NCBI GenBank assembly: GCA_965222725.1
Contig: OZ244969.1
Coordinates: 2,480,001-2,544,000 of the forward strand
DNA length: 64,000 bases
Direction of reading: 5' to 3'
Origin: GCA-2748575 sp965222725
GTDB taxonomy: Bacteria > Pseudomonadota > Gammaproteobacteria > Pseudomonadales > Ketobacteraceae
The notes beneath the pieces were generated by a model. It was given only the letters and a program-made list of their open reading frames with translations. It was not told the origin of the DNA and did not search any database. Both the position numbers and the translations under genes were made by a program. Of the stretch, positions 1-9,210 are shown one piece after another. Numbering within the stretch: the stretch's first letter is position 1; every line of letters begins with the position of its first letter.

Positions 1-471
1 AGCGGGATCTTCGGAAAAGGCTCGGGCGGTCATACGCATGGCGGAGATACCATCGATCATGGAATGGTGGGCCTTGAAGTAGAGCGCGAAGCGTTTGCCG
101 CGTACCCCTTCGATCAGGTGCGCTTCCCAGAGGGGGCGTTCCCGGTCCATCTGGTTACTGTGCTCTGCCGATACCCGGGCCAGCAGTTCCCGGATACGAC
201 CGGGCTTGGGCAGGGCTTCATGGCGAAAGTGGTGTTCCAGATCAAAGTGGTCGTCCAGCTCCCAGAAGTACTGGCCGAATTTTCTGACCAGCCGCTTGTT
301 AAAAGGGGGTTCCGGATGCTGATAGGCCCGTAAGGATTCTGCCATTTCAGTAATGTATTTGGGACCGGCGCCTTCCGGAAAGGAAAACAGTGAGAGGCCG
401 CCGACATGCATGGGTTGTTGGCGTTTTTCGAGCCATAAAAATAACTGGTCGACCGGTGTAAGTGGTGTCAT
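1..471 (-). CDS. Wax ester synthase/diacylglycerol acyltransferase (WS/DGAT), C-terminus cut by window edge
   Basis: Only the first 157 residues are inside the window; the gene runs off the left edge. The protein opens MTPLTPVDQLFLWLEKRQQP, the usual start of bacterial WS/DGAT enzymes, and ends with the catalytic motif HHSMIDG (HHxxxDG) near residue 135. This family transfers acyl groups from acyl-CoA to fatty alcohols or diacylglycerol, making wax esters or triacylglycerols at the inner membrane. The ATG at 469-471 is the natural start because it gives the family N-terminus. The gene stands alone, with about 200 bp to the upstream kinase gene. Whether the missing C-terminal domain is intact cannot be seen. 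The family call is secure; substrate preference is unknown. Confidence 0.93.
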   Translation of the reverse strand, partial: MTPLTPVDQLFLWLEKRQQPMHVGGLSLFSFPEGAGPKYITEMAESLRAYQHPEPPFNKRLVRKFGQYFWELDDHFDLEHHFRHEALPKPGRIRELLARVSAEHSNQMDRERPLWEAHLIEGVRGKRFALYFKAHHSMIDGISAMRMTARAFSEDPA

Positions 472-676
472 GTGGCATTCCCGTATAACTGAATTATTGC
501 AACTTTTTACAAATTGTTGTGCAAATGGATACGCAATTCGTTGTGAGCCAGGGGCCCAGGATTCACACGCATTGCAAGTTTCGCAAGCATTGTAAGATAC
601 CAGAAAAGTGAATGCTTTGACCTGAAATCATGGATTACTGATAAATAGGGCCGCTGCAGCGGTTTTTCCGTGGTGA

Positions 677-3600
677 TCAGGATGCCCGGCGTTGCTGTGT
701 AATGGGGTGCAGGTGCGTGATCAGCTGTTTGATGGTGACCGGCTTGGTAATAAAGCCGTCCATGCCGATTTGTTGTGATTTCTCCATATACTCAGCCAGG
801 GCGTGAGCCGATAACCCGAATATCGGTTTGCGATTCAGGCTTTCCTGGTGTTCGTAGTTGCGGATTGCGGTGGTGGCCTCGTAACCATTCATGACGGGCA
901 TTTCGATATCCATCAGCACGATATCCACTTTCTGGTGGTGATTACGGTACTTTTCAAACACGCTTTCGCCGTTGTCGGCCACCGACACTTCGGCACCGTG
1001 TTTTTTCAGAATGCCTTTAATGACCATCTGGTTAACCTTGTTATCCTCGGCCACCAGAAAATGCATGCCGGAAATATCCAGTACTTCATCCAGCAATTCG
1101 TTTACGGGGTTTTGCGGGTTCAGGCAGCGGGCAATGGTTTGCCGGATCTGGAAGGGGGATACCGGACGCTCCAGAATCAGGGCGCTGTCCAGTTTCTTCT
1201 GGTAGCGCGCTGACTGTCCGGGGCGGGTCAGCACCATGATATGGCTCTTGATCTGGCGGAAACAGCGATGGTGCTGAATGGCTTCAAAGAACATGTCCTC
1301 CAGAAAAAATAGGACGTTGTCCAGGGATTCCGCGTGGCTGACATAATCCACCAGGCCATCGATATCGGTAATGGCCAGCGTATCTTTTACCATGGATTCC
1401 AGATAGCGCTGGCTGGCTTTGGCAAAGCGTTTGTCTTCCATGCCAAAGAGCAGGGTGCATTGCCCGGCGCCTTTGGGGGTGTCAACTTCCGGTGGTGTTT
1501 CCAGGCGGTAGTCTTTAACGGTAAACCAGAAGGTGGAACCGTTGCCTTTCTTGCTGGATACACCGATTTTGCCGCCCATCAATTCGGTCAGCCGTTTGGA
1601 AATTGCCAGACCCAGGCCGGTGCCGCCGTATTTGCGGGTGGTGGAACTGTCTGCCTGGGAAAACGACTGGAAGAGTTTGTTCTGGGCCGCTTTGTCCAGG
1701 CCGATACCGGTATCCTGTACGGCAATTCTGACTTGCTGATTTTCCAGCTGATCAATCTTTATATACACGTAACCCTTGTCGGTAAACTTGAAGGCATTAC
1801 TCAGCAGGTTCAGCAGAATCTGGCGAATTCGGGTGGGATCGGAAAAGATCCGTGACGGAATACCGGGATCAAGGTCAACGTACAACGGCAGGTTTTTTTC
1901 TTCGCACAAACTGGAAAACACCGAGACACACTCATCCACCACTTCGGAAAGATCAACGCTGATTTTCTCTACGTCGAGCTTGTTACTTTCGATCTTGGAG
2001 TAATCCAGGATATCGTTGATAACACCCAGCAGCGCCTGGCCGGAATGGTAAATGGTGTTCACATAGCGGTTCTGGTGAAAGTCCAGCCGGGTGCCTTTCA
2101 GCATTTCCACCATACCGAGCACGCCGTTCATGGGGGTGCGGATTTCGTGGCTCATGGTGGCCAGAAATTCACTCTTGGCCTTGGCGGTGGATTCAGCGGT
2201 TTCCCGTTCACGCAGTGCTGCTTCTTTCTCAATCCCTTCGGTGATATCCACCATGGAGCCTTCGAAATGATCGGCGGCGGCTTCACTGTTCAATACCGGG
2301 CGCAGTGTCAGAACGATCCACACGGAACGGCCATCGGCACGCTTGCCTTTGATGCGGATACTTTCATCCTGCAGCAAGCGTTCCGGTGAACTGATCAGGT
2401 CACGAATATCAGGAAAGAATTCGTTCAGGTTGGTGGGGCCGTTGCCATCCAGCAGCCCGTGGCTATCGGCACCCAGAATGCGGCCTACTGACGGGTTCAC
2501 TTTGGTAAAGCAGCCTTCGCTGTCGATAATAAAGAGTCCCTGAATGGCGTTGTCATAGAGTTCCTGATATTGCTTGAGGGAATCCATGGCGGACATCTGA
2601 GCCTTCAGGGATTCGTCCTGAGCCAGCTGGCGCAGATGGCGTTCGGTGTTCATCTGGTTGGCCAGTGCAATGGAAAGCAGCACCACTTCAATGGCAGAGC
2701 CGATTTGCGCGGCGTTTTGCGTGAGTACGTTGTTGGGCACGATACCAAACTTGTTCATGGCCAGAATGGCGCCGCCACCCAGCATAAAGCTCCAGGCCGT
2801 CAGGTAATAGCGCACCGCTTCGCAGCGATCGCGCCAGCGCACTATGCCAATGATGAGGCACCAGATAATGGCCGACAGGGCAACTAGAATGGTAGAGGTA
2901 ATGCCCAGGCGATAGGGCAGCACAAAGGCCAGTATGCCGCAGACAAGCCCCAGCCCGATATGAAATTCCAGAATTTTACTGAGCAACGGCCGGTGTTGGG
3001 GAATCATCAGAAAGCTGCGGGTAAAAGCGCCGGCAAATACGATAATGCAGGCCAGTGATATGACCAGGCTCTGATCGTTCCAGGTGGAGGCTTCCGGCCA
3101 CAGGTATTTAAAGCTGTAACCCTTGATCCCGAAAATCAGCATGGCCATGCTGATCACGTAAATCACGTAGTAAAGAAAGTTGCGATCCCGCAATACAAAA
3201 AACAGCATCAGGTTGTAGAGCGTCATGATCAGCATGGCGCCAAAATACAGGCCGCTGGCAATCAGTTCATTCTGGTCCCGCTCTACCAGAGCATCGTAAC
3301 TCCAGAGCTTGAGGGGCACCTGCATGGAGCTGCCGGTTTTGACTTTCAGGTATAACCGGGTGTGGCTGTTGGCCGGCAGTTCCAGGGGAATCAGAAAATT
3401 GGCGTGATTCACCGGGCGGTTGGCAAACGGCAACTGGTCGCCAAACTGGTGGGATTCAACCAGTCTGTTGTTCCGCAGGATATGTACATCAATAAAATCG
3501 ATGACCGGGTAGGAAATTTCCAGCAGGCGCTTTTGCGATTTTGTTGTTTCGTTGGCAAGGGTTAGCCGGAACCAGTACGTGGAGGAGGTGTAACCGAAAC

Positions 3601-3847
3601 TGAGGCTTTCCTGCTGGCTCTTCTGCCAATTGTCATTGAATGCTGCGCTGCTGACATCCGTAAAGTCGGCACTGCCATCGGTGTCTTCGTAATACCAGGT
3701 GGACGTGCCCAGCTCGTAGGCATCGTCAATTGGCTTAACCGCCAAATCCGCGACGGCCTGATTTGCCCCGGCGGGATTTCCAAGGAAAAGCAACAAAACC
3801 ACTAATGTCAGGCGAAGGCTGAACAGGCTAACTTCTGATTTGAGCAT
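677..3847 (-). CDS. 7TMR-DISM hybrid histidine kinase with PAS and two receiver-like domains
   Basis: A 1056-residue membrane sensor kinase. A signal peptide (about 1-28, cleavage after AGA) is followed by a periplasmic 7TMR-DISM extracellular domain (about 40-180), a seven-helix membrane module (about 190-400) and a PAS domain (about 430-545). Next come HisKA with phospho-acceptor H567 in MSHEIRTP and an HATPase domain with N-box NLLSNAFKFTDKG and glycine boxes DTGIGL and GGTGLGLAISK. After the kinase lies a region of about 120 residues (about 800-915) that looks like a receiver fold without the acidic pocket or aspartate. A canonical receiver with D980 in VLMDIEMP ends the protein. Such proteins sense an unknown, perhaps carbohydrate-like, extracellular cue and pass phosphate to a partner. 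No cognate regulator is adjacent. It is paralogous to the kinases at 31.1-36.3 kb but differs by the PAS and the pseudo-receiver. Confidence 0.93.
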   Translation of the reverse strand: MLKSEVSLFSLRLTLVVLLLFLGNPAGANQAVADLAVKPIDDAYELGTSTWYYEDTDGSADFTDVSSAAFNDNWQKSQQESLSFGYTSSTYWFRLTLANETTKSQKRLLEISYPVIDFIDVHILRNNRLVESHQFGDQLPFANRPVNHANFLIPLELPANSHTRLYLKVKTGSSMQVPLKLWSYDALVERDQNELIASGLYFGAMLIMTLYNLMLFFVLRDRNFLYYVIYVISMAMLIFGIKGYSFKYLWPEASTWNDQSLVISLACIIVFAGAFTRSFLMIPQHRPLLSKILEFHIGLGLVCGILAFVLPYRLGITSTILVALSAIIWCLIIGIVRWRDRCEAVRYYLTAWSFMLGGGAILAMNKFGIVPNNVLTQNAAQIGSAIEVVLLSIALANQMNTERHLRQLAQDESLKAQMSAMDSLKQYQELYDNAIQGLFIIDSEGCFTKVNPSVGRILGADSHGLLDGNGPTNLNEFFPDIRDLISSPERLLQDESIRIKGKRADGRSVWIVLTLRPVLNSEAAADHFEGSMVDITEGIEKEAALRERETAESTAKAKSEFLATMSHEIRTPMNGVLGMVEMLKGTRLDFHQNRYVNTIYHSGQALLGVINDILDYSKIESNKLDVEKISVDLSEVVDECVSVFSSLCEEKNLPLYVDLDPGIPSRIFSDPTRIRQILLNLLSNAFKFTDKGYVYIKIDQLENQQVRIAVQDTGIGLDKAAQNKLFQSFSQADSSTTRKYGGTGLGLAISKRLTELMGGKIGVSSKKGNGSTFWFTVKDYRLETPPEVDTPKGAGQCTLLFGMEDKRFAKASQRYLESMVKDTLAITDIDGLVDYVSHAESLDNVLFFLEDMFFEAIQHHRCFRQIKSHIMVLTRPGQSARYQKKLDSALILERPVSPFQIRQTIARCLNPQNPVNELLDEVLDISGMHFLVAEDNKVNQMVIKGILKKHGAEVSVADNGESVFEKYRNHHQKVDIVLMDIEMPVMNGYEATTAIRNYEHQESLNRKPIFGLSAHALAEYMEKSQQIGMDGFITKPVTIKQLITHLHPITQQRRAS

Positions 3848-4020
3848 TCAGTACAACGATTAATGATCGAAAAACGGGTGTCGGATAAATGAGCGCATAA
3901 ATTCAGTATAGGAAGAGAATGGCTAAATTCTTGTAGTTTTTGGCAATTTCGAAGGTTTGGTTGTGCACTGTTATAAGCAGGGATTTTCGGACACGGCTTT
4001 GGTTCTATGATGTGAGGGTA

Positions 4021-4040
4021 ACCCCTAAGTTCTTAAGGGT
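4021..4040. promoter_or_regulatory. Short inverted repeat upstream of the secretion ATPase gene
   Basis: The arms ACCCCTAA and TTAAGGGT flank a 4-nt spacer, with 7 of 8 positions pairing. The element lies about 80 bp upstream of the ATPase start, in a 260-bp divergent intergenic region that otherwise shows no clear feature. It could be an operator, but nothing identifies the regulator and a chance palindrome is possible. Confidence 0.2.
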
Positions 4041-4121
4041 AATATCCTCTGCCAGTCGCGTTTTGCCGTCTAGACTTGTTAACAGGTTCTCTGGATTTTA
4101 TGCCGTTTGCAGGGGGTGAAT

Positions 4122-5885
4122 TTGTCTGCCATTCAAAAAGGTCCGGTAAAGGGGTTTCAGGCTCCCGTTGAAAACGCAGAATCCCTGAAAAATCACAGCG
4201 TCACTGCCTATCAGTTTGTGCCCAAGCACATTGGTGAATTGCTGGTGGAAGCGGGCATCATCACGCCCATGGAGCTGAAAGAAGCCTTGATAGAGCAGAG
4301 TAAATCCGCCGGTATGCGTCTGGGGGATATTCTGGAATCCCAGGGGCTGGCCACCCGGGAGGAAATAGACCAGGCCTTGTGTCAGCGTTTCGGGGTGCCT
4401 TTTCTGCGCCTAAGCCATTTCGATATCGATGCTGATGCGGTCAAGCTGTTGCCCGCTCATATTGCCCGCAAACACATGGTATTACCCCTGGTGCTGGAGC
4501 AAGACAAGCTGATTGTGGCGGTGGCTGACCCTACAGATACCGACCTGATTAACATGCTGCGCTTTATTACCGGCAAGGTGGTGGAAATCGGCGTGGCCAC
4601 ACCGGACGAAATCGGCCTGGGTATCAGCCGCTGCTACGGCGGCGAAGAGGTTCGTTACGCCCTGGAGCATATCGAGCTGCCGGCATCCACCGAGCCTTAT
4701 CATCTGGATGCCAACGAGGCAGAAACCATTGCCAACCAGCGGCCGGTGGTGCAGCTGGTGCAGAACCTGATTCTGGATGCCATGGCCCGGCGGGCTTCGG
4801 ATATTCATGTGCGCCCCGGCGACAAGCGCTGTGAGGTGTTTTTCCGCGTGGATGGTCAGCTGATTAGTGTGCAGACCTTTGATAAAAACCTGCTGCCGGC
4901 CCTGGTAAGCCGGATCAAGATTATCGGCAATCTGGATATTTCCGAGCGGCGCCTGCCCCAGGATGGCCGTTCGCGAATCCGCTACATGGGAAAGGTGGTG
5001 GACCTGCGGATTTCCATCATGCCCAGTATCCATGGGGAAAGTGTTGTTATTCGCCTGCTGGATGCGCAGTTTGCCATGGCGGGCCTGGAGGATCTGGGTT
5101 TCAGTGGCGACGATGCCACCCGGCTGCGGCACCTGCTCACCCGCAACAACGGCATCTTTCTGGTGACCGGGCCCACCGGCTCCGGTAAATCCACAACCCT
5201 GTACACCGCCCTGGCACAGATTCGCCGGCGCAATGTGAATATCATTACGGTGGAAGACCCGGTGGAATACCGCGTAGACGGCATTACCCAGGTTCAGGTG
5301 AATCATCAGACCGGCTACACCTTTGCCAAAGCACTACGCCACATTCTGCGCCATGATCCGGATGTGATTATGGTGGGTGAAATTCGTGACGAGGAAACCG
5401 CCCGCATGGCGGTGGAAAGCGCCCTGACCGGCCACCTGGTGCTGAGCACCCTGCACACCAATGATGCCGCCACCACCGTGGCCCGTTTGCTGGAAATCGG
5501 CATTGAACCCTATCTGGTGAACAGCAGCTTGCTGGGGGTGCTGGCCCAGCGGCTGGTGCGCTGTAACTGTCCCTACTGCCTGACCGAAGAGTCGGTGGAT
5601 CCCAGCATCCGCAAGGAGCTGGAAGTGGAGCCCCACGAAGTATTCTACCGTGGCAAGGGCTGTGAACACTGCCATGATACCGGGGTACATGGCCGCCGGG
5701 CGGTGTATGAGCTGCTGACGGTATCTCCGGAAATGAAATCCCTGATTTCCGGCCATGCCAACGCCAGCGAAATCCAGGCCCGGGCCATAGAGGACGGCAT
5801 GAGCCAGCTCACAGAGCATGCCCTTGGCCTGGCCCGGCAAAAGCTGATTTCTTTGGAGGAAGTGTATCGCGTTCGTCTTGAGTAG
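4122..5885 (+). CDS. GspE/PilB-family secretion or pilus ATPase with MshEN-type N-terminal domain
   Basis: A cytoplasmic hexameric ATPase of the type II secretion/type IV pilus class. The N-terminus carries two MshEN-like repeats (IGELLVEAGIITPMELKEAL and RLGDILESQGLATREEIDQ), the unit that binds c-di-GMP in MshE. The core has Walker A GPTGSGKST at about residue 350, Walker B VIMVGEIRDEE and a C-terminal four-cysteine zinc element (CNCPYC ... CEHC). The longest ORF starts at TTG 4107. TTG 4122 (MSAIQKG) is preferred because AGGGGG at 4111-4116 sits 5 nt upstream. No pilin, prepilin peptidase, secretin or platform gene is nearby, so the ATPase is an orphan here. guaB follows 49 bp downstream. 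Family certain; the machine it powers is unknown. Confidence 0.9.
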   Translation: MSAIQKGPVKGFQAPVENAESLKNHSVTAYQFVPKHIGELLVEAGIITPMELKEALIEQSKSAGMRLGDILESQGLATREEIDQALCQRFGVPFLRLSHFDIDADAVKLLPAHIARKHMVLPLVLEQDKLIVAVADPTDTDLINMLRFITGKVVEIGVATPDEIGLGISRCYGGEEVRYALEHIELPASTEPYHLDANEAETIANQRPVVQLVQNLILDAMARRASDIHVRPGDKRCEVFFRVDGQLISVQTFDKNLLPALVSRIKIIGNLDISERRLPQDGRSRIRYMGKVVDLRISIMPSIHGESVVIRLLDAQFAMAGLEDLGFSGDDATRLRHLLTRNNGIFLVTGPTGSGKSTTLYTALAQIRRRNVNIITVEDPVEYRVDGITQVQVNHQTGYTFAKALRHILRHDPDVIMVGEIRDEETARMAVESALTGHLVLSTLHTNDAATTVARLLEIGIEPYLVNSSLLGVLAQRLVRCNCPYCLTEESVDPSIRKELEVEPHEVFYRGKGCEHCHDTGVHGRRAVYELLTVSPEMKSLISGHANASEIQARAIEDGMSQLTEHALGLARQKLISLEEVYRVRLE

Positions 5886-5934
5886 CAGGTATAATCGCCG
5901 GTTTATCTCAATCCCCCAACGCTAAGGTTTGTAT

Positions 5935-7404
5935 ATGCTGAGAATCGCTCAGGAAGCACTCACCTTTGATGACGTATTACTTGTTCCCGGTTATTCCGAA
6001 GTTCTGCCCCGCGATGTGAGCCTTTCCACCAAGGTGACCAAGAAAATCAGTATTCATATTCCGCTGCTGTCGGCAGCCATGGATACGGTCACCGAAGCCC
6101 GCCTGGCCATTGCCGTGGCCCAGGAAGGTGGTATCGGTATTCTGCACAAGAATATGACCATCGAAGAGCAGGCTCGCGAAGTCCGCACCGTGAAGAAGTT
6201 CGAGAGCGGCATCGTACGTGACCCCATTACCATTGCACCGGATGCTTCGATCCGTGATTTGATCGAGCTGACCCAGGCCCACCGGATTTCCGGCGTGCCG
6301 GTGGTAAAAGGGAAAGATCTGGTAGGGATTGTCACCAGTCGCGATCTGCGCTTTGAGAGCCGCCTGGATGCCGCCGTGTCCAGCATCATGACCCCCAAAG
6401 AACGGCTGGTTACCGCCAAAGAAGGGACGCCCTTTGAAGACATCAAAGCGCTCCTGAAAAAACACCGTATCGAAAAAGTCCTGCTGGTGGATGACAACTT
6501 CCACCTTAAAGGCATGATGACCACCACCGATATCAACAAAGCCGAAGCTTACCCCTACGCCAGTAAAGATGAGCAGGGCCGCCTGAGAGTGGGCGCTGCC
6601 GTAGGTACAGGCCAGGGCACCGAAGAGCGCATTGCGGCGCTGGTGGAAGCCGGCGTGGATATGCTGGTGGTGGATACCGCCCACGGCCACTCCAAGGGTG
6701 TGATTGACCGCGTGGCCTGGGTAAAGAAAAACTACCCTGAAGTGCAGGTGGTGGGTGGCAACATCGCCACCGGCGAAGCAGCACTGGCGCTGGCGGAAGC
6801 CGGTGCCGACGGTGTGAAAGTGGGCATTGGCCCCGGGTCCATCTGTACCACCCGCATTGTGGCCGGTATTGGTGTGCCTCAGATCACAGCCGTCAGTGAT
6901 GTGGCCGCGGCCCTGAAAGACACCGGTATCCCCATCATCGCCGATGGCGGTTTGCGCTATTCCGGTGATATCGCCAAGGCTATTGCCGCCGGCGCCAATG
7001 TGGTGATGGTGGGCAGTTTGCTGGCAGGCACCGAAGAAGCGCCCGGCGAAGTGGAGCTGTACCAGGGCCGTTACTACAAGGCTTACCGTGGTATGGGCTC
7101 TCTGGGGGCCATGTCCGGAACCCAGGGTTCCAGCGATCGTTATTTCCAGGATGCCTCGCAGGGTATTGAAAAACTGGTGCCGGAAGGCATTGAAGGCCGG
7201 GTGCCCTACAAGGGCCCCATTGCCGCTATTATCCTGCAGTTAATGGGCGGCGTTCGCGCCAGCATGGGTTACACCGGTTGTGCCACCATCGAGGAAATGC
7301 GTACCAAGCCTTCCTTTGTGCGCATTACCGGCGCGGGCATAAAAGAAAGCCATGTCCACGATGTATCCATTACCAAAGAGGCGCCCAACTACCGCGGCGG
7401 CTGA
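5935..7404 (+). CDS. guaB: Inosine-5'-monophosphate dehydrogenase
   Basis: It converts IMP to XMP with NAD+, the first committed step of GMP synthesis, in the cytoplasm. The 489-residue protein starts MLRIAQEALTFDDVLLVPGY, typical of bacterial IMPDH. It has a tandem CBS (Bateman) insertion at about 95-205, catalytic C304 in GPGSICTTRIVAG, and the flap region GRVPYKGP near residue 425. An upstream TTG at 5929 extends the frame by two codons, but ATG 5935 has AAGG at 5924-5927 and matches the family. guaA follows after 114 bp containing a stable hairpin, so the two guanine genes probably form an operon. Confidence 0.98.
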   Translation: MLRIAQEALTFDDVLLVPGYSEVLPRDVSLSTKVTKKISIHIPLLSAAMDTVTEARLAIAVAQEGGIGILHKNMTIEEQAREVRTVKKFESGIVRDPITIAPDASIRDLIELTQAHRISGVPVVKGKDLVGIVTSRDLRFESRLDAAVSSIMTPKERLVTAKEGTPFEDIKALLKKHRIEKVLLVDDNFHLKGMMTTTDINKAEAYPYASKDEQGRLRVGAAVGTGQGTEERIAALVEAGVDMLVVDTAHGHSKGVIDRVAWVKKNYPEVQVVGGNIATGEAALALAEAGADGVKVGIGPGSICTTRIVAGIGVPQITAVSDVAAALKDTGIPIIADGGLRYSGDIAKAIAAGANVVMVGSLLAGTEEAPGEVELYQGRYYKAYRGMGSLGAMSGTQGSSDRYFQDASQGIEKLVPEGIEGRVPYKGPIAAIILQLMGGVRASMGYTGCATIEEMRTKPSFVRITGAGIKESHVHDVSITKEAPNYRGG

Positions 7405-7444
7405 AGCAACCCTTTATCGGGTGGCTGACATAATGTTAAACGGG

Positions 7445-7478
7445 GCCCCAAGTTGTGATGTAACAGCGCACTTGGGGC
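7445..7478 (+). promoter_or_regulatory. Perfect 9-bp hairpin between guaB and guaA
   Basis: The arms GCCCCAAGT (7445-7453) and ACTTGGGGC (7470-7478) pair perfectly around a 16-nt loop and are followed by TTTGACTTTCTG. The hairpin sits 41 nt upstream of the guaA ATG. The T-rich tail is interrupted, so it is a weak terminator at best. It could attenuate guaA relative to guaB or protect the processed guaB 3' end. Confidence 0.45.
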
Positions 7479-7518
7479 TTTGACTTTCTGTAACAGGCAA
7501 CACAAGGTAAATCCCTGC

Positions 7519-9084
7519 ATGACTGATATACATGCCCAGCGAATCCTGATTCTTGATTTTGGCTCCCAGTACACCCAATTGATTGCCCGGCGTATCCGGG
7601 AAATAGGTGTTTATTGCGAACTGCACCCCTGGGATATGGACGACGCTGCCATTCGCGAGTTTCAGCCGCAGGCGGTGATCCTGTCCGGCGGGCCGGAATC
7701 AGTCACACAGAATGAAACCCCCAAGGCATCGCAGCTGGTGTTTGAACTGGGTGTGCCGGTACTTGGTATCTGTTACGGCATGCAGACCATGGCCAAGCAG
7801 CTGGGTGGCGAAGTGCAAAGCTCTAATCACCGCGAGTTTGGTTATGCCGAAGTTCACGTAAAAACCAGTGCCAAATGGTTTGAAGGTCTGGACGATCACG
7901 ATGGCCGCAAAGCTCTGGATGTGTGGATGAGTCATGGTGACAAGGTCACCTCTCTGCCCCCCGGGTTTGAATGTATCGCCGGTACCGACAGCGCCCCCAT
8001 TGCGGCCATGGCCGATGAAAAACGCGGTTTTTATGGCGTGCAGTTTCACCCGGAGGTCACCCATACCCGTCAGGGCCTTGAATTGCTGAAGCGCTTTGTG
8101 AAAGAAGTAGCCGGCTGCGATGCTCTGTGGAACCCGGGCAACATTATCGAAGACCTGGTGGCAAAAATTCGCGCTCAGGTGGGCGGTGACGAAGTGCTGT
8201 TGGGCCTGTCCGGCGGCGTGGATTCTTCCGTCGTGGCCGCTTTGTTGCACAAAGCCATTGGCAAAAAACTGACCTGCGTATTTGTGGACAACGGCCTGTT
8301 GCGCCTCAACGAAGGCGATCAGGTGATGGCCATGTTTGCCCAGCACATGGGCATTCGCGTTATCCGTGTGGATGCCGAGGACATGTTCCTGGACCGCCTC
8401 AAAGGCGTGGACGACCCTGAGCGCAAACGCAAAATCATCGGCAATACCTTTATCGAAGTCTTTGATAAAGAAGCCAGCCGCATGAACGAAATCAAGTGGC
8501 TGGCCCAGGGTACAATCTATCCCGATGTGATTGAGTCTGCCGGCGCCAAAACCGGTAAGGCTCACGTTATCAAATCCCACCATAACGTGGGCGGCCTGCC
8601 GGACGACATGAAGCTGCAACTGGTCGAGCCTTTACGTGAGCTGTTCAAAGACGAGGTTCGCAAAATCGGCATGGAGCTGGGCCTGCCTTACGACATGGTG
8701 TATCGCCATCCGTTCCCCGGACCCGGTCTGGGCGTGCGCATTCTGGGTGAAGTGAAAAAAGAATACGCCGATATCCTGCGGGAAGCCGATCATATCTTTA
8801 TTGAAGAGCTGCACAAGGCCGACTTTTACCACAAGGTCAGCCAGGCATTTGTGGTGTTTCTGCCGGTGAGATCCGTTGGCGTTACCGGCGACGGTCGCCG
8901 CTACGAATGGGTAGTGTCGCTGCGTGCCGTGGAAACCATCGACTTTATGACGGCCCGCTGGGCGCACCTGCCCTATGAACTGCTGGAGAAAGTGTCCAGC
9001 AGGATTATCAATGAAATCAGCGGCGTGTCGCGGGTGGCTTATGATATTTCTTCCAAACCACCGGCCACGATTGAGTGGGAGTAA
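7519..9084 (+). CDS. guaA: GMP synthase (glutamine-hydrolysing)
   Basis: It converts XMP to GMP using ATP and glutamine-derived ammonia. The class I glutamine amidotransferase domain has the triad C85 (GICYGMQ), H177 and E179 (QFHPEV). The ATP pyrophosphatase domain has the P-loop GLSGGVDSSV. The C-terminal dimerisation domain ends IEWE as in homologues. The 521-residue length is close to the family norm of about 525. The frame is open from 7480, but ATG 7519 (MTDIHAQRILILDFGSQYTQ) is the conserved start and has AAGGTAA at 7504-7510. It is co-directional with guaB. Confidence 0.98.
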   Translation: MTDIHAQRILILDFGSQYTQLIARRIREIGVYCELHPWDMDDAAIREFQPQAVILSGGPESVTQNETPKASQLVFELGVPVLGICYGMQTMAKQLGGEVQSSNHREFGYAEVHVKTSAKWFEGLDDHDGRKALDVWMSHGDKVTSLPPGFECIAGTDSAPIAAMADEKRGFYGVQFHPEVTHTRQGLELLKRFVKEVAGCDALWNPGNIIEDLVAKIRAQVGGDEVLLGLSGGVDSSVVAALLHKAIGKKLTCVFVDNGLLRLNEGDQVMAMFAQHMGIRVIRVDAEDMFLDRLKGVDDPERKRKIIGNTFIEVFDKEASRMNEIKWLAQGTIYPDVIESAGAKTGKAHVIKSHHNVGGLPDDMKLQLVEPLRELFKDEVRKIGMELGLPYDMVYRHPFPGPGLGVRILGEVKKEYADILREADHIFIEELHKADFYHKVSQAFVVFLPVRSVGVTGDGRRYEWVVSLRAVETIDFMTARWAHLPYELLEKVSSRIINEISGVSRVAYDISSKPPATIEWE

Positions 9085-9210
9085 CCGCTACTGGCAGGTA
9101 AAGTTTGACTCAGGCTGATATCGCTCCGAATTAACATGCGTTTCTGACGCCCGGGTGTTACTCTGGCCGGCTCGTATTCGCTATAAAAGAATAAATACTA
9201 TAACTAAAAC

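Noticed and set aside
650..667. Palindrome CCGCTGCAGCGG followed by TTTTT
   Set aside because: Its T-run faces plus-strand transcription, but both flanking genes are on the minus strand. The stem is short, so it is not called as a terminator.
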